Below are positions 11,838 through 24,300 of a stretch of DNA of 64,000 nucleotides, in pieces (positions within the stretch are counted from its first letter, which is position 1; every line of letters begins with the position of its first letter). The notes beneath the pieces are model-generated. The model was not told the DNA's origin and did not search any database. It worked only from the letters and a program-made list of their open reading frames with translations. Source of the stretch: Theobroma cacao (taxonomy: Eukaryota > Streptophyta > Magnoliopsida > Malvales > Malvaceae). The translations under genes were made by a program, and so were the position numbers. The stretch lies in assembly GCF_000208745.1 (NCBI RefSeq), contig NC_030856.1:9576037-9640036 (forward strand), in the 5' to 3' direction.

Positions 11838-12242
11838 ATATAAGGGAGTAGTACTTCTAGTTTATTGTTCATTTTTATTAATTCACATAGATTGTTGTAA
11901 TATGGATGTGTTTTAATTTTATGACTGTAGCAAAAAATATGATCATAAAATGAAACACTCCATTCTAGGTGTTTATCGTATTTACATTTTCTGTTTTAAA
12001 CTTTATTTTAGCTTATTGTCTCAATGTAATAGTGAGAAAAATCCGTTTTACGGTAGCATCAAAAGTTATGCACGTAAAATGGTTTTCCTTACTCTAGGTG
12101 CTTCTCCGAAACTCTCTCATGATCATGTAATTTGGAGGTACGGTTCATGTCCCCCTCATTTGTACTTTTTATTCGTAATTAATAAAATTTAACAGGGTTG
12201 CTAGGCCCTACGTGAATTTTCAGTATATAAAAAAAAAATGCA
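11838..12242. other. Spacer, possible 3' tail of the RNase H fragment
   Basis: No domain seen. The 80-codon open frame at 11950-12192 reads as low-information sequence and ends at AATAAAATTTAA. It may be 3' UTR of the decayed retroelement. Confidence 0.45.
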
Positions 12243-12680
12243 CCAATTGACATGCATCTGGACCGAAAGAATCATATTCGAATTCCTATTTTTTTCTGAA
12301 TTCATATGATCATCGGCTATTTCTGAATCATCTTTTAATTCCTTTTTTGCCCTCTTATTTGGGTTCATGCATGGTTTGCCACTTGCCCAAAATCTTGAAA
12401 ATTTCTAAGTCAAAATCAAGAATAATTGATTACTTAATTATGACTCAGGATACCAAAATGTCTATATATGTAGTTTTTGGTAAGTATGTGACGCCTAATA
12501 ATTTAATGCAATTTTGTAATTCTTCAAGAAATATATATTTGTATTTATCAATAACAAAATGCAAGCTACTACATATGGAAGAGAGAGATTTATGTTATAA
12601 CCATTGATTAAGGGCATTAATTTCGAAAATCAAGAAAATTAAGAAGTAACTGTAAAAGAACTTCTTAGAAAATCATGTTA
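12243..12680 (+). repeat. 437-bp duplicated block, copy 2
   Basis: Partner of 6883-7319. No polygalacturonase sequence follows it, so the duplication took only upstream DNA, or the second gene copy has been lost. Spacer of unrelated sequence lies on both sides. Confidence 0.9.
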
Positions 12681-13253
12681 AATATTTAAAAGCATGCAAT
12701 CTTGATAAGTGTTTTTTATCGGATTGAAAAGAGATTGACCATAACCATATATGCATACCTATTATATCAGTTAAAGGTTTAAGTGCTGCTAGTCCCAATT
12801 TACACCAGTTTAAATGCTGTTTTTCCTCTTCTACAAAAGCTCTTGGAAATGATATACAACTTTAATATATAAATGAAAACAAAAAAATCACTCTAAATAA
12901 AAAGATATTAGGGGTTTATTTTTATGTTTTAGTAACTTAATTTTTTTTATAGGTTACCTGCTATGTTACAATAATAACAAAAAAACTTATGAATTGATAT
13001 GTTGTATTTTTTTTTATTAAGTATGGAACATGCATAGTACGATACATTTTCCTTTCAAGAAAAATGATTCATCTTTTAAGCTTTATCTTATCCAATTAGC
13101 AAAAGCTCATTTATTTATTTATTTGGTTGAAACATAATAAACTATATTTTTATGGATTTTAATATTTAAAATTTAGATAATAGAGAAAAAAATACTAAAA
13201 AATCAAATTACTCTTTTAACTCCAACATGTTAAATGTTTTTTAATTTTTAATT

Positions 13254-13346
13254 AAGAAATTAAAATGAAAAATATATATCGTTTAAGAAATTAAAATGAA
13301 AAATATATATCGTTTAAGAAATTAAAATGAAAAATATATATCGTAT
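13254..13346 (+). repeat. 31-bp tandem repeat, three units
   Basis: Three consecutive near-identical units beginning AAGAAATTAAAATGAAAAAT and ending CGTTT. The perfection of the copies indicates recent slippage or amplification. Confidence 0.95.
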
Positions 13347-13946
13347 TTGAAAATAATTATTATTAAGGAATATGTGGAGAGTTTAAATTAAAGATAATTC
13401 AATTTATGCCATATAATTGTTAATTTTATTAATAAAGAATTTTTTTAAAAAATTTCTTTATTTTATATGTTTATATGTTATTTATAATTAATTTAAAAAT
13501 TTATTACTTAATCTTATAATTCAATAGTCGATATTAAAAAATAAAATTTTAATACATCATAAATATCTCAATTTAACAATTAAAATCTAAACTATATAAA
13601 TTGAGACTCGTTAATTTTTTTTTTTTAAGAAAAAAGAAAACCCATTAGCAGTATAGGGCTTCTCAGTTCTTGGGTTGTTCTTTCAAACTTGTAAACTAAA
13701 TACAATGCTTTTGGGTCTTTTCGAGTGTACAATAATAATGGCATTCAATGCATATTACTTTATTTAAAGAAAGTAAATTTATTTAAACCAATAAAATAGT
13801 TATGGTTAAACAGGAAAATTGAAAACATTGTTTATGAGATAATTGGAGGAAAAACACTTGATGAGACAAGATAGAACTCCATCAATCCACCACATTTTAA
13901 GACAAACATAATAATAATAATTAAAAAACAAAACAAGTTCCCTTGC

Positions 13947-13952
13947 TTTATT
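13947..13952 (-). terminator. Candidate polyadenylation signal of the CID gene
   Basis: AATAAA on the minus strand, about 575 bp after the CID stop codon. This would imply a long 3' UTR. Other near-consensus signals may be used instead. Confidence 0.3.
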
Positions 13953-14525
13953 CTATGGTTTTGTATTACTTAGGTTTCTTACTGTTATATTGTGGACATA
14001 GTGTTCCTTTTTTGGACCTCCCTTCTGTTAAACAAAATTGTAATTTATAAGTTAGAACTAAGAAGAATAAAGGCAGAGCTTGATAGGGTTTCAATTGCTG
14101 GCTCTGATTAGATTGCAGCATACTCTATCAAGCTATCAAGCAAAGGATGCAGGTTTAGAGCTCATTTCCAAAACTATTGAAGGAGTGCGATCTGGTGTAT
14201 AATGACACCAGATCCTCACTCAGTATGAGCATGCTTAAAACCATCATTAGGAATACATGGAGACTTGGCACCAAAGAAACTCTAAAGATGACATTGTCAA
14301 AACAGAAGGGATGGAATAAGGTAAAAAATTCTCAAAGGTCAGGCTTCAATCCGAAGCATGGTCACGATATATCTTCAGTCAAAGATAAAAGTAACTGTTG
14401 CGACAGAAAAGATGGAAACAATGAAACAAAAGAAAGTTTCACCATCCCTTCAACACAACAAAGTTTCTCTCCACTGGGAAGTCACCCAATTCCATCCATG
14501 GACCTTAAAAGCCTTCTTTGATCAG

Positions 14526-17500
14526 TTAATGCAATGTTGGACGGGTAACCCGAGGCCTCACAGGTGTCTTTGAAGGACTTACCCTGAAAGTTAGGAAATT
14601 GAAACATAGCAGCATTAGCTTAATAGATGGTTTTTGACAAGAATTGAATTTAGAGAAGCAATTCAGAAACACACCTTATAGGCTGGGTTCCTAACACCAT
14701 CCCACTACAATTCAGTGCAATTATTGCACTTTCCGCCTGTCATTAAAGGGGAAAATAATCAGACTAAGCCAAGGCACAAAACTTCATGCAGGCAAAATTA
14801 TTGCTTAGCAAAAGTGTTAGGCTATAGGTTTCATTAACTCATTAACTGCCATCAAATCTTTTTGGATAAAATGTATGCACAAAGACATCATGCTTTCTGC
14901 TAATGATGATTGGTTCAGGTGTGCACACATGCATGCACAACTGATTTATGGCAAAAGTGGAAGGACAGATACATATCATAGCACAAACAAGCTGTAATGT
15001 GGCAAAAGAATTCAGTGGACGACAACCAATCAGAAAGAGAGTTTGATCATGCAACCTGTTCATGTAGCATCTATGAAAATGCTCTGCAATATCTTAATGA
15101 ACTATGAAATAAGTCATTCAACTCACATGCACATACATCCTCTACAAGCAAAAAGGAAATAAGTGATTATATATACAGGATTATTATCCTATAAATCGAC
15201 GGTGGAGTTTTTATATACCAAAAGCAGGGTTAGAGGGTTGCCATATCCCCGGTTAGGATATGTTTTAAAAAATTAATAAATTAATGGGATAAATAAAGGA
15301 ACAAGTGGCAATGTTCTAACCCTGCTTGTGGAGTTCAAAAACTTCACCGGCGGAGTATAGAATAATAGACCTATATATATATATATATATTTCCAAAGCG
15401 TATAGTGTTGTGCATAACAGCTCAGTAACCACAGTCAACAGTGTCTCAAATGTGTTGCTGAAAAGAATTGAAAGAGAGTATATGTGGTTATAGGATTAAT
15501 CAACCCAAAAATACCAAGTGTGCTATTCTAAATGTAAATTGCTCAAAATAAATTTTCAGGAACATAAAGAAGCACCTGGTTAATGTATTTAGCTAGAGGA
15601 AAACTGAACATTCTCAAACAATTATGGTAGCATGCACTCAACAAACAACGATTATTTAATGTATTTTTGATTCCCTACTACACTATTTAAAACAGCTTCT
15701 CCTCCAATTTCTTTTGCTGCTTTGAACATGACTAAAGAGACGCCAAAACCATAAGTGCACCAAAAATTTAATGTATCTTATATCTTACACCATTCTAGTA
15801 AGTCACTAGTGGTTCATCCCATGACATCAGTTGCCAAAATCTACAAAAATTCTATCTCTACGATAAAAGAAAGATCCCTGAAACACTTTTACATAAGAAG
15901 CTAGAAGACATATTTGCCAGTTTATACATTATGAACCTAAATTTAGAGTACAATCATTACAAAAGCTCAAGAGGTGTGGATTGTCCAAAACAGTGACATG
16001 ACCCTATCCAACCAAGCAAAATATAAAGGTAATACGACTACTACTATTATAATAATTTTAGTACTACCTTATCATTTAATCTTCTTGATATCATTACTAA
16101 TGCTCAATGCCTACCGCCATCAGATAAAAGGATTATCTCCGGTCAGATTTACCAAAAACAAGTGAATAGATCATAAATTGATAGACTGCTAGGTCCTTCT
16201 TATGTTACACACCACAGGCTACGAAGGAAGGTTAACAGTGAGGACATGTCAACAAATAACAAGATTTGAAGCAAAGGTTACTGCATAAATGGAGTGAACC
16301 AGCCAACTAGTGTTCTCAATCACAGGATTTTGTAGAATAAAGTAATAAACTCTTGTTTGTTTATTAGTACATAAAAGATAACAGTTCCCAGATGTCTGCA
16401 ACCAATTTCAGAGAACATGAATTTTTTCTCTTTTTGTGCAGAACAGAGAATATGAAAGTTGAAGTCAATTTTTGTTTCTCAAAGCCACTGTCCACATACT
16501 ATCATCACATAGGTGAATTCATGGACTAAAATTTGAACTAAACCCTATCTTTCTGCATGGAAAAGGTTGCCAACTCTTTCCCCCAACTAAACATATTACA
16601 GTCAAATATATAAGACCACAAAATAATTAACTTGAAAAAGAAGCTGATCTTGCCTAATGAGAGAACATAAAATCGCTTGAAAAGACCATGTAAGGTCATA
16701 TGGTCAAGCAAGCCTTAACGCCTTTTAGTGGCATAAATTTCTGTAACTTCTTAGTACTATTACTAATATAAGGTCAATGGTTGCAGCAAATCTGGATGTA
16801 GATAAGAAGACTGGTTCCAAAAAGAAGTCATGTTTTACATAGACTTCATTTGGAATCCACTAATCATCTCTAGTTTAATGTAAATTTCTAGAGGATATGA
16901 GGTGAAGTTTTCACCCAAAGAAGCTCACTAGTAGCAGGTACATTGAGCATAATCAGACCCAGAAACATAGTTTTCAACGCATCATAAACATAATCTCAAC
17001 ATGATTTTGAACCAAAATCTTTGTCAACATTAGTTCTGTAAACATGATCTTACCATGGCAAATTCAACAAAAGCAATACGGGTTGAATGCACATGATCCC
17101 CTAAAAGCCTCAAGCGAGTGACCTGAGAATTAAAAGAAAATGATATCAACCTTCAACAGACCTCTACCTTTAATCTCCATGTCAAAAACAGTTAGAGATA
17201 GGCACACATCATTTTGATACTGCACTAACCTCACCACAGGCCGATTCGAAGAAATTCTTCACTTCAGCTTGAGAAACCTACAGTCAAAGTGAAAATGCTT
17301 GTGAAGATTAGATCAACTAAATGAAAAAGTTGAAATGAATAACGTACAATCTAATGGAAGAGATGATAACTAATTACTGCTATTATATAAGTGCAGAAAA
17401 AACCTCAAACTTTCATGTGAGTAAACCAAGGGTTACCTTCTTGTCAATATTTGTACAATAAACTGTCCTGGTACACATTTCCCTTTCATCTTCTGACTGC

Positions 17501-19483
17501 ATTTAGTTAATATAATCATCAACAGTGAAGGCTAGAAAGAAATGTATACAGTGAAACTCCAAGAGCTATTTAGTAATGGTGAAACAGCATAGCACAAAGT
17601 GAAGCATTCTTCAAAAATGAGACAACAAAGAGCCAGAAAGTTATTCATCCATACCCTAGGGAGAAATGTAGGGTTCACAGGAAGGATGGCAGTTTTTGAA
17701 GGCAAAACCTTAACAGGATAGAAGCCAAGCATGGTCCCACCAAGGTTCAAAGCAGCTCTTGCACCTTCTGTGAAAACAAATTTCAATAAAATGTAACATG
17801 GGAATAAATACACATTGATCTATACAAGAAAACTTTAATTTCAGTTTACAGCAGCTGCTTACCTTCATCTGCAAATTCAACAAATGCAAAGCGAAGAACT
17901 GAATGTGGATCACCACAAACTCGGCAATCAACAACCTACAAAATAATAATTCCCAATCCACTTCAGAATTGTCATATATATAGTATCTATCACATAAGCT
18001 ATCAAGTGGAAAGCAATCCTATCAAGTGGTACCAACCAAAGACTCAACATCCTTTTTTCTCTCAAGAAGAGAGGAGAATACAAAAACTTCAAAATCAAAC
18101 TTAAAAGTTCTATTGGCATTTAAGAATGTTCTAATAGAAGAACCAAAATATGAAATAAAGACCCATGCTTCAATAAGATACAAAAATGGAAAACTCAGAG
18201 GCTTTTGCACGTATCAGAGAGTGAGAGAGACTCTATATATGGAAATGATAAAGCTAGAATGCTGTTATAAATAATTCTGCTTTTCTTACGAAAGAAGGAT
18301 AAAGTTGTGCAATATACAGCTTTGGCCAGGAGCAAGAGATATAACAACAAAAGATTTCAAGTGAGTATTGTAACTTACTTGTCCACAATTACTAAATAAG
18401 CCAGCAAGCCGCTCTTCAGTAATCTAAAACAAAGAAAGAAGTGATTTTTTATAAGTGACTTCTCCTAATCAGAATGAAACAACATAAAAATTACAAGAAT
18501 GGTGATGTTGGCCTTTGTTTGAACTTACAGTCTGATCAATATCAGAAACATATACTGTTCGCCTAATACTATCTTCTCTTTGAGCTCGAAAAGCTCTACC
18601 GTTAAGCCTTCTTCTACCCTGGTTGTAGTTATTTCTTCTCTGAAAAATACAACTACAACCATTTACCAAATTTAACCAACGTAAAAAATTAACAAATTCA
18701 AGATCATCACGTGTCCATATTCAGCATAACATCATCCCACATATGACAGAGGAAGAAAAGCTAGCTCCAATCCAATCAAAGTTCCAACAAGTCAATCAAC
18801 GTAATAATTAGACAACAATTAGGCAGACTAAAGCCCTTGAAAGTATAAATGCCAGCAAAACACAACAATTTGTTAATCCAAAGAAAAAAGAAATAGAAAC
18901 CAGTTCAAAATGCAGAAATGAATAGGCAAAGACACAGGAAGCAAATTGCCAAATTAAACCCATTAGGATTGCAAAACAAAGTAAACCCTTAAACCCCAAT
19001 TCAACTATGCAATCAAAACCATATCCAACCCCAAAACCCTCATCATCAGCAAAATTACAAGGAAATAACATTTTGCAACAACAGAAAGACAACCCCAAAA
19101 AAAAAAACTAAAATTAGAAATTAACAAATACCTAGCATTCAAAACATAAATGTAAACAAAAATGCAATTACAAAAAATGTAAATGATCCGTGAAAAAAAA
19201 TTACCCTTCTGTTGGAGAAATTCTCATTCCCAACTGATTGCTTATTGATAGGCACCTGATTAAAATTATTATTATTATTATTATTATTGGTCTGATTGTG
19301 ATGGTAAGATGATGGGAAAAATTCTTTGGCCAAAGGATTCAACTTTGTGAACATATCAACCAACTTCTGCACATTAAATTCCTTTGATTCTGATTTGGCT
19401 TTCTCCACAACCAAATTGTTGTTGTTATTGGCAGCTGCTGCTGCTGCTGCCGCCTCACCTGACTTGTCAGCAACTGCAGCCAT
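14526..19483 (-). CDS. CID-type polyadenylate-binding-protein-interacting protein (PAM2 + two RRMs)
   Basis: Ten exons in one frame (minus order): 19205-19483, 18529-18639, 18379-18423, 17863-17935, 17655-17767, 17437-17496, 17230-17277, 17054-17122, 14675-14736, 14526-14583; 305 residues. All introns are GT-AG. Residues 47-60 are a PAM2 motif (KLNPLAKEFFPSSY), which binds the MLLE domain of poly(A)-binding protein. A basic RRRLN segment leads into RRM1 (RTVYVSDI, about residue 119; RNP1-like LRFAFVEF) and RRM2 (RTVYCTNI, about 215; RIAFVEF). This order defines the plant CID8-CID13 group, RNA-binding proteins thought to act in mRNA translation or stability; the closest named members are CID11/CID12. 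Exon 1 carries Ala and Asn homopolymers from trinucleotide repeats. The last intron but one (14737-17053) is 2.3 kb and holds a MITE. I chose the ATG at 19483; an in-frame ATG 13 codons upstream is possible but gives an unusual Phe-rich start. Confidence 0.94.
15180..15368. mobile_element. Small MITE with about 60-bp terminal inverted repeats inside a CID intron
   Basis: The left arm (15181-15245) and the reverse complement of the right arm (15305-15366) share CGACGGTGGAGTTTTT / CGCCGGTGAAGTTTTT, then AAGCAGGGTTAGA and TTGCCA in the same order and spacing. Only about 60 bp separates the arms, so the transcript would fold into a long hairpin. The superfamily is not clear and no target duplication was confirmed. 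Confidence 0.75.
19262..19290 (-). repeat. Trinucleotide repeat coding for an Asn run
   Basis: A TTATTATTATT tract on the plus strand is (AAT)n in the CID coding frame and gives eight consecutive Asn after QT. A second run (19424-19455) gives Asn and Ala homopolymers. Both are candidates for length variation in the protein N-terminus. Confidence 0.85.
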
Positions 19484-19971
19484 GGAATCAAAACCCCCCA
19501 AGAAGAAAAAGACAAAAAACAAAAAACCGAATGACCAGAAGTAATGAGAATTTGCTTTTGTAAATTTATTCTCTTTATTTCTTCTTCCTTACTACAGAGC
19601 AAGAAAGTTGAGAGCTTTAGAGAATTTTTTTCCCTTTTCTTGATTGTTGAAGCCTAATAATAGATACCCATTTAAAATAAAATTGTCTAGAAATGGAAAT
19701 AAAGAGAAAATGCAGATTGGGTTTCCTTTTTTTTTCAATTTGGGTGTGTTTAAATTAAATGGATAAATATCTCAAGATTATTAAAGGCAAAAAAAAAGAA
19801 AGAGAAAGTAAAAGAATTAGGGTTTTTGGAGGAACTGATATGAATGATCAAAGAAAAGAAAAAAAAGGGAGAGAGAGGAGTGGAGGAACGAACAACAGTT
19901 GATACTTGTGGGGTTTCTTTTCCTTTATTTTCTTCCCAAAAAATAAAAAGGGAAAAGAATTTGGTGGAGAC

Positions 19972-19998
19972 TGGAGAGAAAGAGAGAGAGAGAGAGAG
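19972..19998. repeat. (GA)n tract in the CID 5' region
   Basis: About 27 bp of GAGAGA lies some 490 bp upstream of the CID start codon. On the gene's strand it reads (TC)n. Such CT-rich tracts are common in plant 5' UTRs and core promoters, so it may mark the transcription start zone; that is inference. Confidence 0.8.
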
Positions 19999-20019
19999 TA
20001 ATAACTAATAAAGTGAGGG

Positions 20020-23000
20020 AGGTACGTTAAAAATAGGAGTGGGAAGGACAGCTATAACGTAAAGATGACTTAAGACTTTTGTTGGTTTCTATTTTCTCAA
20101 AGTTTTTTCTTTTTTCTCTTTTATAGTTTCAATGTGAGGATTGGATATGTCATCATCATCCATACTCACTGCTATTTTCTGGGGTTTGTTGGGATTGCAA
20201 TCCCCTATTCATCTTTTCTTTTTTTTTCCTCCTAATTCCCATAATTCTTATCTTTTATTTTTATCATAATAATTCAACCTTCTTAATTTTTTTTAAATTA
20301 TTTTATATTTCTACGAAATTATTAATACTTGTATTCAAGGTCGTAGGAGTCTATATTATATAACACGATGATGAATTTTCAATGTGGTTACTAGTGTTTA
20401 CGATAATAAGCTTAATGTCTAGTTCGACTCAATTTTTTAAAATGGTTTATCCACTTTAAGTAAAATTGAAAATAGAGGTTTTGTGGGTAAAATTTAGAAG
20501 TTTGAATTATTTGTCAAAATGAAGATGTTTTTAATCAGTTCACATAGTTGCAATTTGGCAATGCTTTGTAAAAAGTTCTATACCAAATATATTTTGCCTA
20601 GTTAGGCCAAACATTGGTTATGTTTTATCAATAGCTACCTTGCCAAAATACTTAATTTAATTCCGAATCAATTATTGTAAGATTTTAACTTTTTTTAAGA
20701 GTGTATATTATCGATTTTGAGAGAAATTATATACGAGAATAATTTAATACTTAATTCTCCATCAGTCACTTTGATTAATTTTATTATTATAGTATTTTTA
20801 AAAAGCGAGTTTAGGGCGTTAATTATAATTTATTTGTGATGTTATGGTTTAATAATTTAATTCTTGTATTTTAGTGCTTGGCGGCATGTGAAAACAAGAA
20901 ATCAACGTGATTTTGGTGTGTTTGACAATTTGGTTTATGTTAATGCAACGCTGATGTTTTGTCTTGTAACGTGGTAAATAATTTCAATTGCTCAACTAAA
21001 GTCAATTTGTTTTGCCATGACCATTTCGTTGGGAAGTTATTTGACAATATTGAACTCTCTTTGATTCTTGAAATAAAGTTTAAAAAAGAAGAATAATTTT
21101 TTTTTGCTAGAAAAAGAAGAATAATTAAAATATTATAAAAAAAAAAAACCGAAAAGGTCGATGCATTATCTTAATGGAATATTTAAATTTCTAAAAAAAA
21201 TGGAGCACTAAGATTATAATAAACCATTATTAGTTTCAGAAAAAGGCTTAATATATTTAATAATTCAAGCCTTTCCCCTTATTTTAATATTAAAAATTTC
21301 TTTCCTGGAGTCAAAATTTCTTTGTGTGAAGTACATAGAATCACATACTTGATGAATTATAGTGGAGGAGAAAATAGTTGTATATGTTAAAAGTTTAAAA
21401 TGAATCAATATTATTTTAAAAAATAAATATTATGAGAAGAAATACGAATGTATCATTGCTAATTTGGCTATAAAATTAAATATTTAGAGAGAAATAGTGT
21501 TTAAAATATAACATCTCAAGGGCTACAAATTTGAGAGTCGAATTCAGGTCATGGTACGAACAAAATAAGATTTATAAAAAGAAAAAAAAATAACTTTTAT
21601 GGTATAATTTTAAAATTTTTATGTAAAAAAAAATTATATATATTTAAACATTTGATTCATTAATTGATGCATAATCTCTTATTTAAAAAAAATTCAAATC
21701 CTCTTCCCCTAATTAATATATATATATATATAATGGTGAAACTAATTTGGAAAAGCAAACCTAGAAATATAGGCATTGAATAAATGTGTCCTAATTTATC
21801 AATAAACTTATTTCCTTTTTAACACATTTCATTTTCCATCCTTCTTTCTCTAGATTTCTTCCTTGCTACCATCACCCATGTTGAATACTAAGTTGTCCCT
21901 ACTCTTTAATTTCCTTTCCTTTTTTTCTTTGACTAAATATTCGTTTTAAGATTTAAAGTTTGTCAAAAAAAATTCATTTTTTTAAATTAAAATGTACCAT
22001 TTTAGATTTTACCCATTTAAAAAAGCCAATGACAAAATATAGTAAATACAATCAATAAGTCTAATGCTTTTCTTGAAGGTAATCCTTAACAAATATAGAT
22101 TTCAATCTTTTAATCTTTTAATAGTAATTTATTCATTTTTATCTTTAATTTTTTAAAATGGATAAAATTGAAAAAGCTGTATTCTAATTTGAACAAAATA
22201 ATAAATTAAATTTGAGCATATTACCTTTTTCTTTTTTATCTAGAGCTCAAATTTGTCACTTTTAAGTAAACTGAGGACTATCAACATCTCCCATCAAATG
22301 CCTCTTAATCAAACTCCACTAGCAGCTTGAACATCACCTTCTAAAGTCGATGTGGATCATAATTGCACTATTAAATGGGGTTGGTGATTATAATTATTCC
22401 AAATCTAGCATCTTTTGGGAGCAAAGGTTCTTAATGATTTGATTTTTTGTTGTCTTTGGCTGAAATTTCACACCAGCTACTTATGTCTAACCAGTTTGGA
22501 TATGTTCAAATGATATTGATTGCTCAATGACATGTTAGGGAAATGTCTATATTAATAATAATACTATTAATCATTACAATAACAATGTTAATATTGATAA
22601 AAATTGATAATATTATGATATTTTTTTATGAAAATTGCTATATTCCGTTGCATATGAATTTTTATTTTGTGCGACAATAATTTATTGATCCAATTTTAAA
22701 AAAATGATTAATTAATTGATAGATCTTCTCATGAATCATAGATCTCGTCTTGAATTTATTCAATAAATTATTATCATGTTAGGTATAAATATGATTCACA
22801 CTCTAAATTTTCATATCATATAAAGTAAAATATTTTTTTATTTTAGAATCGAGAATTAATTTAAATTTAATTTTTTAAATAGAAAAATATAATATTAATT
22901 ATTGAATTAAATATTCGGATACATCGATATTTTTAGATTTATTTTATTTGTCGAATTTTACAGTCATTTAAGGAGCAAATTTAGAATTTGAAAATTTTTA

Positions 23001-23590
23001 GAAGTAAATTCTTAGATTGAGAAAAATATTAATATGAATTTAGAGCATATGAAACAAGCTCTAATATAATAACATTAAATTCTCAAAAATTATAATAATA
23101 AAAAAAGTTTGGGTAGTTGGAGGGCTAGAATTGGTATCGGGGGAGCTGCCAAAGATAATGAAAGAATTGCTGACATTGAGAATCATATGTCTTTTTCCTC
23201 AAGGCTTGCTTTCCATTCTTTATCTTTTATTACTAATTGATTATTTTTGCTATACATATTATATTATGGTTTGCGTAGCCCAAGGCTGTTAGTTAGAAAT
23301 TAATATTATATATATTTTTGCATATGATTCTTATTTATTTGCCTAGAATTGTGGGTTGAGGAGTGTGTTATTAGATGGGTGGGTTCACAAAGTGACAAGC
23401 ATCATTCACTTGCAATCTTTATTAAATGCTATGCAAGTTGCAACGTAATGGTGAAATTATTAGAATCATTTTTCTCATTTCTATTTTTTTTCTTCACTTT
23501 TGCACTTGTTGCTTGTCCAAAATAAAACACACCCCAATAACACTATCTTTTGTACAACCTAGAGATTCTATACTCAGCTTACTGTTTTAT
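20020..23590. other. AT-rich spacer upstream of the CID gene
   Basis: No open frame above about 60 codons with any recognisable content. Short (TA)n at 21717-21732. Nothing resembling LTR ends, inverted repeats or an RNA gene was found by eye. Confidence 0.6.
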
Positions 23591-24300
23591 TTTTTTTATA
23601 ACATGTTTGGTTTGTAAAATAGAATATTATTTTGTAAGAATACAATAAAATAAAAATAGTAAAAATAATTATGATATAATTTGATTTATAAAATAAAATA
23701 TTATTTTGTAATTATTTTAATATCTAGTTGACAAAAGTAATTTTAGAATAATAAAAGGATAAGAGATAAAACATATCTTTTACTAACATTTATATTTTTT
23801 AATTTGAAATATAAATTTTTTATAATTTATTAAAGATATTAATGACTTATATGATTATTTATTTTGAAGTGTGAATGTTTTTGATAATTTATTGATAATT
23901 AAAATTTTAATTTGAAATATTAATTTTTTATTTTTATAATAAAATATAAATAATTTATAATTTATTTAAAGTATAACTTTTACTTTAATTTTTTCTCTAT
24001 TTTTATTTTTGTTACTTTCTCTTTTTTTTTTCTTTTCTTTCCTCTTTCGCCTCTCGATCACACGAGATGTAGCTAGTGCAATGGAGCGTTGTGTTGCCAC
24101 AACAGTTGGAGGACAACAACAATGGAGGAAATTAAGAGAGAGGATTGAGGTTGATGTGGGAGAGAGAAAGAAAAGGAAAGACATTTACATGTTAGAGTTG
24201 GATTTTGTTATATATAAGGAAATAATTTTACAAAATGATTAAGGGTACTTTTATCTAAGAAATATTTTGGTTTGTTCCCATGGTGCGGAATAACTATTGT
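23590..24300. mobile_element. Putative non-autonomous DNA element, copy A
   Basis: Bounded on the left by ACATGTTTGGTTTGTAAAAT (23601-23620) and on the right by GGTTTGTTCCCATGGTGCGG (24269-24288). AT-rich arms surround a pyrimidine-rich core (23990-24050) and a short GC-richer stretch. The layout matches the copies at 5200-6185 and 61510-62590, read in the other orientation. No transposase and no confirmed target duplication. Confidence 0.4.

Larger units (their letters stand above)
12690..14130. other. AT-rich spacer, including the downstream flank of the CID gene
   Basis: No gene. It holds a fourth degenerate member of the 10548-11420 repeat family near 12955-13090, the 31-bp tandem repeat at 13254-13346, and a candidate polyadenylation signal for the minus-strand CID gene. 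Confidence 0.6.

Noticed and set aside
14177..14573. Plus-strand open frames of 114 and 71 codons
   Set aside because: They lie antisense to the 3' UTR and last exon of the CID gene and match no family.
19326..19544. Plus-strand Leu/Ala-rich frame resembling a signal peptide
   Set aside because: It is the reverse of the trinucleotide repeats in CID exon 1.
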